A DNA stretch of 64,000 nt from Ruminococcus sp. (GCF_016287535.1 NZ_JAEFAJ010000004.1:1-64000); one strand, 5' to 3'. Shown: positions 34,651 through 43,645, counted from the first letter of the stretch. A program made the numbers and translations. Notes: generated by a model from the sequence alone, not told the origin.

Positions 34651-35460
34651 ATGTTTGGTATAAAGAATCCTGTTCTTGAGGAAAAGCCGGATCATGCGCA
34701 TTATCCTGCGTGCAGGGGAAGGCTTGAGGCGATAGAGAAAAACGGTTTCAGGCTGATGATGTATACAATTGTAGCAAGCTTCCTGCTGGCTGTTCTTTCA
34801 ATGTTAGGAAATCCTATCCAGGTTGTAGGCTGGATACCTCTGCTTATAAGCGACAGTTCCGGATCCCTTTCCGTGGGCTTGTGCTTCCTTCAGTCACTCA
34901 TAAGCCTCAGTCTTGCGATCATGGCTTTTTTTGGATGCGGAAGGCGCAAGATACTGCACCTTGTCCTGCTGATTATATACGGTACTATGTTTATAAGCTG
35001 CATTGCTCACAGATATACTGCATTGGATATTTTTACTTTTATAATAGGCGGTATGGGAGTAGCTTTCGGATATAACGCTTACGCCGACTATTTTGATTAC
35101 AAGCAGATCAGAGAGACTGAGGGCTTCCCGCAGTTCAGCCTCATACTTACAGAGTATGACGAGAAAAAGGATGAGCAGAAAAAGTTCGAGGAATGGTATT
35201 CTTCAAGACAGCAGAGGGCTCATTCCGGCAGCGGGGCTGATAATTCTGTACCTGCTGCGGAGGAAATCCCGAAAGTTCCCGAATATAACAACCAGTATGT
35301 GCAGTCTGCATCCAAGGAGCAGGATCTTTCAGCGGGTATAGGCGATATGCCGGAGATCACGGTGCGCGGAAGCGTACATGACACTTCTCATGCCGACAGA
35401 TTCAGGTCAAGATCAGGAAAAGCTGAGAAGATCTCGGACAGTAATATGAAATTCAGATAG
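34651..35460 (+). CDS. Membrane protein of unknown function
   Basis: 269 residues. Four hydrophobic segments lie between about 33 and 150 (MYTIVASFLLAVLSML, ISLSLAIMAFFGC, LHLVLLIIYGTMFIS, FTFIIGGMGVAFGY). A soluble tail of about 110 residues follows, charged and probably disordered, ending RSRSGKAEKISDSNMKF. I do not recognise the family. It lies 11 bases before yifB in the same direction, so the two are probably co-transcribed. Confidence 0.75.
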   Translation: MFGIKNPVLEEKPDHAHYPACRGRLEAIEKNGFRLMMYTIVASFLLAVLSMLGNPIQVVGWIPLLISDSSGSLSVGLCFLQSLISLSLAIMAFFGCGRRKILHLVLLIIYGTMFISCIAHRYTALDIFTFIIGGMGVAFGYNAYADYFDYKQIRETEGFPQFSLILTEYDEKKDEQKKFEEWYSSRQQRAHSGSGADNSVPAAEEIPKVPEYNNQYVQSASKEQDLSAGIGDMPEITVRGSVHDTSHADRFRSRSGKAEKISDSNMKFR

Positions 35461-35471
35461 GGGGATAAAAT

Positions 35472-36998
35472 ATGTTTGCAAAGGTATCAAGTCTCGGACT
35501 TTTCGGACTGAACGCATTTCCTGTTGACGTTGAGATAGACATCAGCCGCGGCAATCCTCAGTTTGAGGTGGTCGGACTGCCCGATACTGTTGTGAAGGAG
35601 AGCCGCGAGCGAATACGGGCTGCTCTTCGTTCATGCAGCATAAGTTTCCCTGTTGCTTCCGTGATGATAAACCTTGCGCCTGCCGATACCAAAAAGAGCG
35701 GTTCGGTGCATGATATGGCAATATTTATGGCTATTCTCCGCGGCATGAGAATGATAGACGATGTTCTTGACGGCTGTGCCTTCATAGGCGAGATATCTCT
35801 CAACGGAGACATAAGACGCATAAACGGTGTCCTGCCTATGGTCATGCTCGCCCGTGAGACAGGTATAAAGTCTGTCTTTGTACCGGCTGACAACGCAAAG
35901 GAAGCTTCTGTTATCGACGGAGTGGATATATATTCGGTCAAAAATGCCGAGGAGCTGATCCGTCATTTCAGGAATGAAGAAGCACTTGCCCCCTGCGAAC
36001 ACTATGTTCCGCCGGCGGCTGCTTATAATGAGACTCTTGATTTTTCAGATGTAAGAGGACAGCAGTCAGCGAAGAAGGCTCTGGAGATCGCTGCGGCAGG
36101 CGGACATAACGCCCTGCTCATAGGCTCGCCGGGAAGCGGAAAAAGTATGCTCGCAAAGCGTATGCCTTCCATACTTCCGCCACTTACCTTCGAGGAAGCC
36201 CTCGAAACTACAAAAATCCATTCCATTTCCGGATTACTTACTCCGGAAATGCCCATAATAACCAAAAGACCGTTCCGTTCGCCTCATCATACGATCTCCT
36301 CAGCGGGACTTGCCGGCGGAGGCACTGTACCTCATCCCGGAGAGGTATCACTTGCTCATAACGGTCTCCTCTTTTTGGACGAGCTTGCGGAGTTTGACCG
36401 CAAGACCCTTGAGATACTCCGTCAGCCGCTGGAGGACAGGAAGGTGACTATCGCCCGTGCATCCGGAACTGTTACCTATCCCTGCACGATAATGCTGATA
36501 GGCGCTATGAATCCATGTCCCTGCGGATATTACGGACATCCGAAAAGAAAGTGCATATGCCCGAAAAACAAGGTCACAGGCTACCTTTCAAAGATATCAG
36601 GACCTTTGCTCGACCGCTTCGACCTGCATATAGAAGTGGCCCCGGTGGAGTTCGGTGATCTCTCTTCAAAGGCAAATGAGGAGAGCTCCGCTGAAATAAG
36701 AAAGCGTGTCACAGCGGCAAGGGCGATACAGGAGGAGCGCTTCAAAGGTACAGGTATAGCCTGCAACGCGCTTATAACTCCGGACAAGCTTCAGGAATTC
36801 TGTCCTATGGACGACGCTGCCGAAGCTCTTATGAAGAGCGTTTTTGACAGGCTCGGACTCAGCGCGAGAGCTTATGACCGCATACTCAAGGTCGCAAGGA
36901 CTATCGCGGATATAAACGGCTCTGAGGTGATACAGAAAGCTCACGTTGCGGCGGCTGCACAGTACAGGAGCCTTGACCGCAAGTACTGGAACGAATAA
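35472..36998 (+). CDS. YifB/ComM-family Mg chelatase-like AAA+ ATPase
   Basis: 508 residues with the usual three parts: an N-terminal Lon-like domain (ISRGNPQFEVVGLPDTVVKE), an AAA+ core with Walker A GSPGSGKSMLAKR and Walker B LLFLDELAEF, and a C-terminal domain with a Cys-rich insertion (NPCPCGYYGHPKRKCICPK). ComM is a hexameric helicase that promotes branch migration during natural transformation. No other competence genes are near. The call is firm at family level. Confidence 0.93.
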   Translation: MFAKVSSLGLFGLNAFPVDVEIDISRGNPQFEVVGLPDTVVKESRERIRAALRSCSISFPVASVMINLAPADTKKSGSVHDMAIFMAILRGMRMIDDVLDGCAFIGEISLNGDIRRINGVLPMVMLARETGIKSVFVPADNAKEASVIDGVDIYSVKNAEELIRHFRNEEALAPCEHYVPPAAAYNETLDFSDVRGQQSAKKALEIAAAGGHNALLIGSPGSGKSMLAKRMPSILPPLTFEEALETTKIHSISGLLTPEMPIITKRPFRSPHHTISSAGLAGGGTVPHPGEVSLAHNGLLFLDELAEFDRKTLEILRQPLEDRKVTIARASGTVTYPCTIMLIGAMNPCPCGYYGHPKRKCICPKNKVTGYLSKISGPLLDRFDLHIEVAPVEFGDLSSKANEESSAEIRKRVTAARAIQEERFKGTGIACNALITPDKLQEFCPMDDAAEALMKSVFDRLGLSARAYDRILKVARTIADINGSEVIQKAHVAAAAQYRSLDRKYWNE

Positions 36999-37078
36999 AT
37001 AGCTGAGAGTGAAGAGTTAATTATCCGCTCTGCTGCAATTTGCAAAGATAAGATATATAAAGGAACTAAGGAGATACA

Positions 37079-38236
37079 ATGAAATCTGCATTCAAAAAAC
37101 TGCCTTCGGGCAAGCACAGCATCGACGCGGGACTGATCTTTGCTGTTACGCTTTGTGCTGCGATAAGCACTCTGCTGATATATTCCATAACCTATAACAA
37201 GGTACTTGATACAGTTGGTCCGAGCTACTGGAAAACACAGGCGTTTTCCATGGTAGCAGGTATTGTCGCGGCTGTGATTATATCCTTCATAGACTACCGG
37301 AAGCTTGTAAAGCTTTGGGTAATATTCGTACCATTGGCTCTCGGTCTTACCGCTCTTACATTTACCGGACTCGGTTACAGGCGTGAGGGCGCTGACGACC
37401 AGGCATGGCTCAACCTCGGCTTTATACAGTTCCAGCCCTCGGAGGTGCTGAAGCTGGTGTTCATACTTACCTTTGCTTATCACCTTTCCCGTGACGAGGA
37501 GGAAATGAACAAACCGCTGCATATGCTGCTTATTATTATACACGGAATGATACCGCTGGGAATCGTCGGACTGCAGGGAGATTACGGAACTGCCATAGTC
37601 TTTGCGGGAATATTCGCCTTCATGATATGTTCTGCAAAGATATCCTGGAAATACCTCGTTGCTGCGCCGTTTGTCGTTGCGGCGGGAGTTATCGGTATGT
37701 GGTTCTTTGCGCTGAGCGAGTTCCATAAAAAGCGTATCCTTATTCTTTTCCACCCCGGAACAGACCCGGAGTATATCGAATATCAGCAGGATCTCGGACT
37801 TGCAGCCCTGAAATCCGGCGGAGTTTTCGGAAAAGGTCTTTTCGGCAAGCCCGACGACTATATAACCGTGCCGGAGATACACAATGACTTCATATTCACA
37901 TATGCAGGACAGGTATTCGGATTTATCGGCACTCTGGGAATAATCATAGTCCTGACGTATATATGTCTTAAAATATTCGGAGACAGCCGTATCTGCCGAG
38001 ACCACCTCGGAAAGTTCATATGCATGGGCGCTTTCGGACTGGTCTTCACTCACTGTATCATGAACATAGGTATGGTCCTCAAGGTGGCTCCGGTTATCGG
38101 AGTACCTTTGCCGTTCCTCAGCGCGGGAGGTACCGCTCTGCTCAGTATGTACGCTATGATAGGTCTTGTTTTGAGCACCTACAGTCACCGCGCAGTCAAC
38201 TATAATGTATTCTATGATGAAGAAAATGATGATTAA
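37079..38236 (+). CDS. rodA: Rod-shape SEDS glycosyltransferase RodA
   Basis: 385 residues with about 10 membrane segments and SEDS signatures: GADDQAWLNLGFIQFQPSE, LQGDYGTAIV (catalytic Asp region), HNDFIFTYAGQVFGF and GVPLPFLSAGGTALLS near the C-terminus. SEDS proteins polymerise lipid II into glycan strands together with a class B PBP. The HNDFIF sequence favours RodA over FtsW. GGAG is 5 bases before ATG. The 80-base gap before it has a degenerate AGAGTGAAGAGTTAATTAT repeat fragment. Confidence 0.9.
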   Translation: MKSAFKKLPSGKHSIDAGLIFAVTLCAAISTLLIYSITYNKVLDTVGPSYWKTQAFSMVAGIVAAVIISFIDYRKLVKLWVIFVPLALGLTALTFTGLGYRREGADDQAWLNLGFIQFQPSEVLKLVFILTFAYHLSRDEEEMNKPLHMLLIIIHGMIPLGIVGLQGDYGTAIVFAGIFAFMICSAKISWKYLVAAPFVVAAGVIGMWFFALSEFHKKRILILFHPGTDPEYIEYQQDLGLAALKSGGVFGKGLFGKPDDYITVPEIHNDFIFTYAGQVFGFIGTLGIIIVLTYICLKIFGDSRICRDHLGKFICMGAFGLVFTHCIMNIGMVLKVAPVIGVPLPFLSAGGTALLSMYAMIGLVLSTYSHRAVNYNVFYDEENDD

Positions 38237-38376
38237 AAAATGCTCCTGTCATATGTGCGTTTCTCATAAAGCGTTTTATAGTTATTAATCGGGGAGACCC
38301 CTTTTTCAAAAGGGTCTCCCTCAATAATAGTTATAAAAACTTCTGTATGAATATCACACATACCGGAGCATTTTTT
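38235..38376. repeat. Nested long palindrome after rodA
   Basis: Outer arms AAAAAATGCTCC / GGAGCATTTTTT (12 bp) enclose TATGTG / CACATA and an inner long stem around GGGGAGACCCC...GGGTCTCCC, giving one hairpin about 140 bases long. The outer arms with T's could end rodA transcription. It is probably a mobile palindromic repeat that doubles as a terminator. Confidence 0.75.
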
Positions 38377-38409
38377 ATAGTTTTAATCTGCCTTTTTTGA
38401 CGTTTATAG

Positions 38410-38438
38410 TTGACAAATCACTATATATGGAGTAAAAT
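38410..38438 (+). promoter_or_regulatory. Sigma-A promoter of the dockerin/radical SAM operon
   Basis: TTGACA, 17 bases, TAAAAT. A leader of about 110 bases without recognised structure follows to a strong ribosome site (GAGAGGAGAGG). Confidence 0.7.
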
Positions 38439-38554
38439 ATAATTAACTACGAGAAGCGGAGCTCTGTATGGGAAACAGAAGGTCCGTTTTCACGGAAATA
38501 TAAATACTATGGCGTAAAAAAAGCACTGTTAAATTATGAGAGGAGAGGTAAAAA

Positions 38555-39391
38555 ATGAAAAAAACCATCTATACTGTTATGACTGCGGCTATGTTTGCAG
38601 CGGCAAATCTGTCGTCACTTCCCGCCGGCTGTGCAGAGAATGAAGGAATGAACCGCCCGAAGGTAGACCCTGTTGAGACGATCACTCTGTCAGACAGCGA
38701 ATGGGATCTGGAAAAGGGATATGAAAAGGAGCAGAAGAATCCTATTACCACGACCACACTGACAAATCTTACCAACAAGACAACACAGACTCTTTACGGC
38801 GCTCCGTGGATGTTCGGTACGACTACAACGCCTACAACATCGGATCTTGACTATCTGACTGCAACGACTACTCAGACTCTTTACGGTCCGCCATGGGTAT
38901 TCGGCTCCACAACGACTACTACAGTAAGCGACCCTGACGATGGTGAGAATGTTGATACCAAGATGAAGGGCGATGTGAACGGCGATGAGATCGTTGATAC
39001 ATTTGACGCTATAGCTCTCAGAAGAGCCATACTCTTCGGCGAATACAAGGACAAGAGGGCGAAGCTCCTCAGCGATATCAATTCCGACGGCAAGATCGAT
39101 GTTTCAGACCTTGTTCTTCTCCAGAGATTCCTTCTCGGAGCTATCAAGGACTTCCGTGAGTTTGACAACAGCAGTATCAAGACCACAAAGACTACCGCAA
39201 AGCTGAAGGATGACCCGATATTCACAACTGAAACTACTACATATGATCCGAGAGGCGATGTTGTTATATCACTTTACGGTATAAAGCCTTCTATCGAGAT
39301 ATCAAAGGAAGCTGTAGAGCAGGCTGTGAGGGATATCGAGGACGCCGGCGCAATACTTGATGAATCAGAGCGCGAGGAAGAGGAAGACTGA
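38555..39391 (+). CDS. Secreted dockerin protein with LYGxPWxFG repeats, candidate radical SAM substrate
   Basis: 278 residues. A signal peptide (about 1-27, ending SSLPAGCA) is followed by a linker holding two near-identical motifs in Thr-rich surroundings: TTQTLYGAPWMFG (76-88) and TTQTLYGPPWVFG (105-117), exactly 29 residues apart. A canonical two-repeat dockerin lies at about 139-200 (GDVNGDEIVDTFDAIALRR, DINSDGKIDVSDLVLLQRFLLG). After a second Thr linker comes a third, looser copy (ISLYGIKP, about 238-245) and a Glu-rich tail. There is no catalytic domain. A radical SAM/SPASM gene starts one base after the stop. I infer a scaffold-docked protein whose aromatic Tyr/Trp motifs are modified by that enzyme. 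Confidence 0.85.
   Translation: MKKTIYTVMTAAMFAAANLSSLPAGCAENEGMNRPKVDPVETITLSDSEWDLEKGYEKEQKNPITTTTLTNLTNKTTQTLYGAPWMFGTTTTPTTSDLDYLTATTTQTLYGPPWVFGSTTTTTVSDPDDGENVDTKMKGDVNGDEIVDTFDAIALRRAILFGEYKDKRAKLLSDINSDGKIDVSDLVLLQRFLLGAIKDFREFDNSSIKTTKTTAKLKDDPIFTTETTTYDPRGDVVISLYGIKPSIEISKEAVEQAVRDIEDAGAILDESEREEEED
38780..38818 (+). repeat. First LYGxPW repeat unit
   Basis: Encodes TTQTLYGAPWMFG, residues 76-88 of the dockerin protein. Confidence 0.9.
38867..38905 (+). repeat. Second LYGxPW repeat unit
   Basis: Encodes TTQTLYGPPWVFG, residues 105-117. It differs from the first at only two residues (Ala to Pro, Met to Val) while the flanking linker differs more, which points to selection on the motif. 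Confidence 0.9.
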
Positions 39392-39392
39392 T

Positions 39393-40466
39393 ATGCTCGA
39401 TGTCAACATGAAACGCGCTCATCTTGAACAGATGAGAGACTATCGCAAGGCTCTTATGAAAAAACCTCAGCTGCGCAACCTGTTCCTTGAGCTTACTCTT
39501 CGCTGCAACGAGAGATGTCTTCACTGCGGAAGCAAATGCGGTGATGTTCCTTCGGACGAACTGACAGTTGAGCAGTATCGTCAGTTCCTCACACAACTGA
39601 AAGAGGATATGTCAGTAGAGGGAAAAATGCTGGACATAACCGGAGGAGAGCCGCTTCTCAGAAAGGACTTCTTCGATATCCTCGGAGCTGCAAATGAACT
39701 GGGCTTTCAGTGGGGCATGACCACAAACGGTACACTTATCGATGACAATATCGCACGTGAGCTGAAAAGAGTGGGAATGAAGACTGTTTCCATAAGTATC
39801 GACGGTCTTGAAGATACACATGACGCTTTCAGAAGAACTCCCGGCGGTTATAAAAAAGCAATGAACGGTATCGAGTGTCTGCTGCGCGAGGGCGGATTTG
39901 AGCACGTTCAGGTCACGACAGTAGTTACTCATAAGAGTATCAGCGAGCTTGACGAGCTTTTCAGAATATTCAACGAAATGGATATCGACTCATGGAGAGT
40001 CGTTAATATGGAGCCTATGGGACGCGCAAAGGACTTCCCGGAGCTTCTTCTTACGGACGACGATTACAGAACGCTTTTTGAGTTCATCAGGAACAAGCGT
40101 ATAGCAGGAGAGCCAGTAGCTTACGGCTGCAGCCATTACCTCGGCATGGAGTACGAGCGCGAGGTGCGCGACTGGTATTATCTCTGCACGGCAGGTCTGT
40201 ACACTGCAAGTATAAGCACTAACGGTGATATCGTTGCCTGTCTTGATATCGAACGCCGTCCGGAGTTCGTACAGGGAAATATCCTCCGGGACAGATTCAG
40301 CGATGTATGGAAGAATAAATTCCAGATATTCCGCCGTGACCTTTCTGATGACAATGCTGTCTGTCAGAAGTGCGACCAGAAGGAGTTCTGTCACGGAGAC
40401 TCATATCACAGCTGGGATTTTGACAAAAACGAACCTCAGCTCTGCTTCAAGGACATACTGTTCTGA
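39393..40466 (+). CDS. Radical SAM/SPASM peptide-modifying enzyme
   Basis: 357 residues. The radical SAM cluster motif is CNERCLHC (C-x3-C-x2-C), followed by a GGEPLL motif. The C-terminus has a SPASM pattern: C-x12-G-x4-C (CTAGLYTASISTNGDIVAC), then CQKCDQKEFC and a late Cys (QLCF). The usual fourth Cys of the C-x2-C-x5-C-x3-C run is Ser here. SPASM enzymes mature peptides and proteins by radical chemistry. The track start at 39357 overlaps the dockerin gene; ATG 39393, one base after its stop and behind AGGAAGAGGAAG, is better. There is no transporter or dedicated protease in the same operon. The substrate is inferred to be the upstream dockerin protein. Confidence 0.88.
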   Translation: MLDVNMKRAHLEQMRDYRKALMKKPQLRNLFLELTLRCNERCLHCGSKCGDVPSDELTVEQYRQFLTQLKEDMSVEGKMLDITGGEPLLRKDFFDILGAANELGFQWGMTTNGTLIDDNIARELKRVGMKTVSISIDGLEDTHDAFRRTPGGYKKAMNGIECLLREGGFEHVQVTTVVTHKSISELDELFRIFNEMDIDSWRVVNMEPMGRAKDFPELLLTDDDYRTLFEFIRNKRIAGEPVAYGCSHYLGMEYEREVRDWYYLCTAGLYTASISTNGDIVACLDIERRPEFVQGNILRDRFSDVWKNKFQIFRRDLSDDNAVCQKCDQKEFCHGDSYHSWDFDKNEPQLCFKDILF

Positions 40467-40499
40467 TAGCACGGAGCATTGAGAAAATATTATTACAAC

Positions 40500-40542
40500 A
40501 ACAGCCATAAAGAAGTTTTTACTTCTTTATGGCTGTTTTGAT
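40500..40542. terminator. Bidirectional terminator after the radical SAM gene
   Basis: Perfect stem ACAGCCATAAAGAAGT / ACTTCTTTATGGCTGT (16 bp) with loop TTTT, then TTTGATT. It separates the radical SAM operon from the convergent M16C peptidase gene. Confidence 0.85.
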
Positions 40543-40552
40543 TATTACCGGT

Positions 40553-43405
40553 TCAGGTCAGGCTCTCGGCTGTAAGACCGAGACCTTCCATTGCGGCTTC
40601 GCTGCCCATTACGCATATACCTCCGAAGCTGCGGAGCTTCTCTGCTGCTTCTGTGAGCTGGCTGGCGGTAACTCCGAGCATACGCTTTCTTTCAGCTGCC
40701 CTTTCTTCAAAGGTGATGCCTCTGAACCAGAGTCCGTCAGCCTGACGGCTCTTGTTGCCGTCTGACATCAGGGGTTCGTCCTTGGCGATGCTGCTGATGA
40801 TATACTGTGTTATATCGGGCTCTCCGTCGCAGTAGCCCTTTATGAAGTCTGCTGATCCGCGGTATGTATCTATAGTAGCTGCAGGGGAGGGGTCACGGTA
40901 TGAATAGAAGGTCTGCTCTCCCTTTGCGTCCATGAAAGCGCCCGTGCCGTAAGCTCCGCCCTTTACTCTTACCTCGTTCCAGAGGTATTCGAGGGAGAGG
41001 GCACGGAAGAGAACGCTGCGTACAGCCTTGTCAGCTGAATTGTCAGGGAAAGCCATTGCCGAGTAGGATACGCCTGAGGGTATTATGATACCCTGTTTTT
41101 CGGGTATATCAAGTTTGAAGCCCATTTCCTCGCTTGCCGGCTTTTCACCGGTGGGGAGAGCGTTCAGAAGGGGCTCTATCGAGACGTTGCCTGTGCTTGT
41201 TACGCTTGCGCAGAGACGCGATGTGCAGAAGATACGGCTGAGTGACTTTATGGTTTCTGTCAGCTTTTCCGGAGCCTTTACTGCTTCGTGAAGGCGCTTG
41301 TATGCCTCATAGCCCGAAACAAGCTCGGAAACGGCAGCTTCTGCCGACAGCGCTGCGCGGACGCGGCTCATTGAGTAGCTATGACCGTTTGCGATAATTG
41401 ACTGCTTGAAATTCTCGTCCGACTGCATCAGGAGCTCGCGGACGGTATCATCGTTATCAAAACTTGTCTCTGTGAGTATTTCAGCTATGAGTTCAAGTGC
41501 GTCAGTAGTGTTTCTGTCAAGGAAGCGTGTGCTCACCATGAAGTATGGGGTACATCTGTCGGTAACGCCTTTGGGTGAGAATACCTTTATGGAATAGATT
41601 ATCTCGCCGAGAGTACCTGTTATCCTGCGCTGTAGTTCAGCGGCTGAGCTTCTTTTTGTGGGCAGCTCTCCGTAAAGCTCTGTCGCTGCTGCAGCGGCGG
41701 ACAGCTCATCTTCAGAGAGGTCAGAAAGGGAGAAATAGAGATTAAGCGCTGTTATGCCGTTATCTGAGGCAGGGTGGCGGAGTATGGTAACATTTCCGCA
41801 GCTGTCTGTCACAGTCTCAAACGGGAGCGGCTTGTCGCTTACCTCGGAAATAGCAAGATGAGGCATGGTGGCGAGCTGATCGGGAGTATCTACGGACTGC
41901 TGCCACTCGTCAAGCTTTCTGTTCTGTTCAACGATGACCGAGCGCTCCTCACAGGCAAGACGGTCGATTACCTCAGCTATGCGCTTTTCCTCGGCTTTTT
42001 TCTGTTCCTCTCCGTAGGTCCGTGAGGGGAGAAGGTACAGCTCGCCGCGGCTGTTCTCATCAAGGAGCCATTCTTTGAGGAGCTCCTCAAAATAGCCTGT
42101 GTCAGCCTTTTTGCGGAGAGAATCATATACCTCGCCGAGTTCAAGGTAGGAGAGGGGGTCACCACCGTAAAGCCATGCTGATAGGGCGGAAATATTCCTT
42201 GTGAGACCTCTCGGCTCTCCGCCTGCACGGAAGCGGAACTCATGGCGGTCTATAGCAGCTGCAAGGAGCTTACGGTCGATACCTTTCTCACAGAGCTCCG
42301 TAACAGCGGCGCGGACAGCCTCTTTCAGCCTGCTGCAGTTCTCCTCGTCGGTATTGTTTATACAGAGACAGCCGAATGGCTGGAATATGCCGTCGCTTAC
42401 TTCAAGTGAAACGTCGAGGCAGAGTCCCGTATCGAGGACGGCACGTTTCAGGGGAGCGTCGTTTGAGCCTGTAAGGGCTTCGCCGAGCACGGCGGCTGCC
42501 GTTATCCTTTCGCGTTCCTGATAGCTGCCGAGTACCTTTCCGATGACATAATATGTATGCGCAGCTTCCTCCTCGTCTGCGGATATCTCATAGTACGACT
42601 TTCTGACGGAAGCTTTTATCGGTTTCTGTAAAGGTATCTCGCTCATTACCTCACGTCTGCCGAAGCGGCTGAGGTACTCTCCGTCGATAAGTCCGAGCAC
42701 CGCGTCTATATTCACCGGACCGTCAAGGTATATATATGAATTTGAGGGGTGGTAGTAAGTCCTGTGACCCTCTATGAACTGCTCATAAGTAAGGCTGGTA
42801 ATGGCTTCCGGAAGTCCGCCGGATTCAAAGCGGTAGCAGCTGTCGGGGTATAGCACGTTCATTATCTCTGATTCCATACGGCTGTATACAGATGACATAG
42901 CGCCCTTCATCTCGTTGAAGACTACTCCCTTGTATACCGGAGTATCAGATTCACTGCGCATTTCTATGTGCCAGCCCTCCTGATAGAAGATGTTGGGGTT
43001 GTAGTATATGGCAGGATCAAACACAGCGTCGAGGTAGACCCTTGTGAGGTTCATGAAGTCCGTATCGTTTCTGCTGGAAACCGGGAATACGGTCTTGTCG
43101 GGATAGGTCATCGCGTTGAGGAATGTATTCATGGTACCCTTCATAAGTTCAAGGAAAGGCTCCTTCACGGGGTACTTCTTTGAGCCGCCGAGGACGGAGT
43201 GCTCAAGTATGTGGAATATTCCCGTATCGTCCGAGGGCGGAGTCCTGAAAGCTATTGAGAAGAGCTTGTTCTCACCGTCGTTCTTCATCCATATCAGTCT
43301 TGCTCCTGTCTTTTCGTGGCACATCTCTATGAGCTGCGAACCACTGTCAGGGGCAGGAGCGGTGCGTACAACCTTAAAGCCGTGTATAGTATCGTTTATA
43401 TTCAT
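40553..43405 (-). CDS. M16C-family zinc metallopeptidase (presequence-protease type)
   Basis: About 950 residues with the inverted zinc motif HILEH (HxxEH) near residue 65, followed by SVLGGSKKYPVKEPFLELM, typical of the M16C/PreP group; the later Glu ligand region (GVVFNEMKGAMSS) is also present. These enzymes degrade unfolded peptides in a closed chamber. There is no signal peptide, so it is cytoplasmic. ATG 43405 has AGGAGG at the correct distance; the track start 43429 does not. It converges on the radical SAM gene, so any link to that system is speculative. Confidence 0.92.
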   Translation of the reverse strand: MNINDTIHGFKVVRTAPAPDSGSQLIEMCHEKTGARLIWMKNDGENKLFSIAFRTPPSDDTGIFHILEHSVLGGSKKYPVKEPFLELMKGTMNTFLNAMTYPDKTVFPVSSRNDTDFMNLTRVYLDAVFDPAIYYNPNIFYQEGWHIEMRSESDTPVYKGVVFNEMKGAMSSVYSRMESEIMNVLYPDSCYRFESGGLPEAITSLTYEQFIEGHRTYYHPSNSYIYLDGPVNIDAVLGLIDGEYLSRFGRREVMSEIPLQKPIKASVRKSYYEISADEEEAAHTYYVIGKVLGSYQERERITAAAVLGEALTGSNDAPLKRAVLDTGLCLDVSLEVSDGIFQPFGCLCINNTDEENCSRLKEAVRAAVTELCEKGIDRKLLAAAIDRHEFRFRAGGEPRGLTRNISALSAWLYGGDPLSYLELGEVYDSLRKKADTGYFEELLKEWLLDENSRGELYLLPSRTYGEEQKKAEEKRIAEVIDRLACEERSVIVEQNRKLDEWQQSVDTPDQLATMPHLAISEVSDKPLPFETVTDSCGNVTILRHPASDNGITALNLYFSLSDLSEDELSAAAAATELYGELPTKRSSAAELQRRITGTLGEIIYSIKVFSPKGVTDRCTPYFMVSTRFLDRNTTDALELIAEILTETSFDNDDTVRELLMQSDENFKQSIIANGHSYSMSRVRAALSAEAAVSELVSGYEAYKRLHEAVKAPEKLTETIKSLSRIFCTSRLCASVTSTGNVSIEPLLNALPTGEKPASEEMGFKLDIPEKQGIIIPSGVSYSAMAFPDNSADKAVRSVLFRALSLEYLWNEVRVKGGAYGTGAFMDAKGEQTFYSYRDPSPAATIDTYRGSADFIKGYCDGEPDITQYIISSIAKDEPLMSDGNKSRQADGLWFRGITFEERAAERKRMLGVTASQLTEAAEKLRSFGGICVMGSEAAMEGLGLTAESLT

Positions 43406-43576
43406 ACAGTACCTCCTGAGTATATTCATATTATGATTATACCATTTTTACCGCATTTATGCAAGAGAAGTTTCAGACGCACAACATTATTCCGTCAACT
43501 GTGCAGCGGCGTACAGCTTGTGTATGTTTGATCTGAGCCGGGCTGTGAAAAAACAGCAACTTTTTCTCTGCGAATA

Positions 43577-43605
43577 TTGCCATTTACCGCATGATGTGGT
43601 ATAAT
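43577..43605 (+). promoter_or_regulatory. Sigma-A promoter of the M42 peptidase operon
   Basis: TTGCCA, 17 bases, TATAAT, 40 bases before the first gene. Confidence 0.7.
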
Positions 43606-43645
43606 AGAAACTGAACTCAAATCAGCTTACGAAAGGACAAAGGCA

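Noticed and set aside
36941-38188. 415-aa minus-strand ORF
   Set aside because: Antisense to rodA with unlikely composition and no ribosome site; rodA has clear SEDS motifs.
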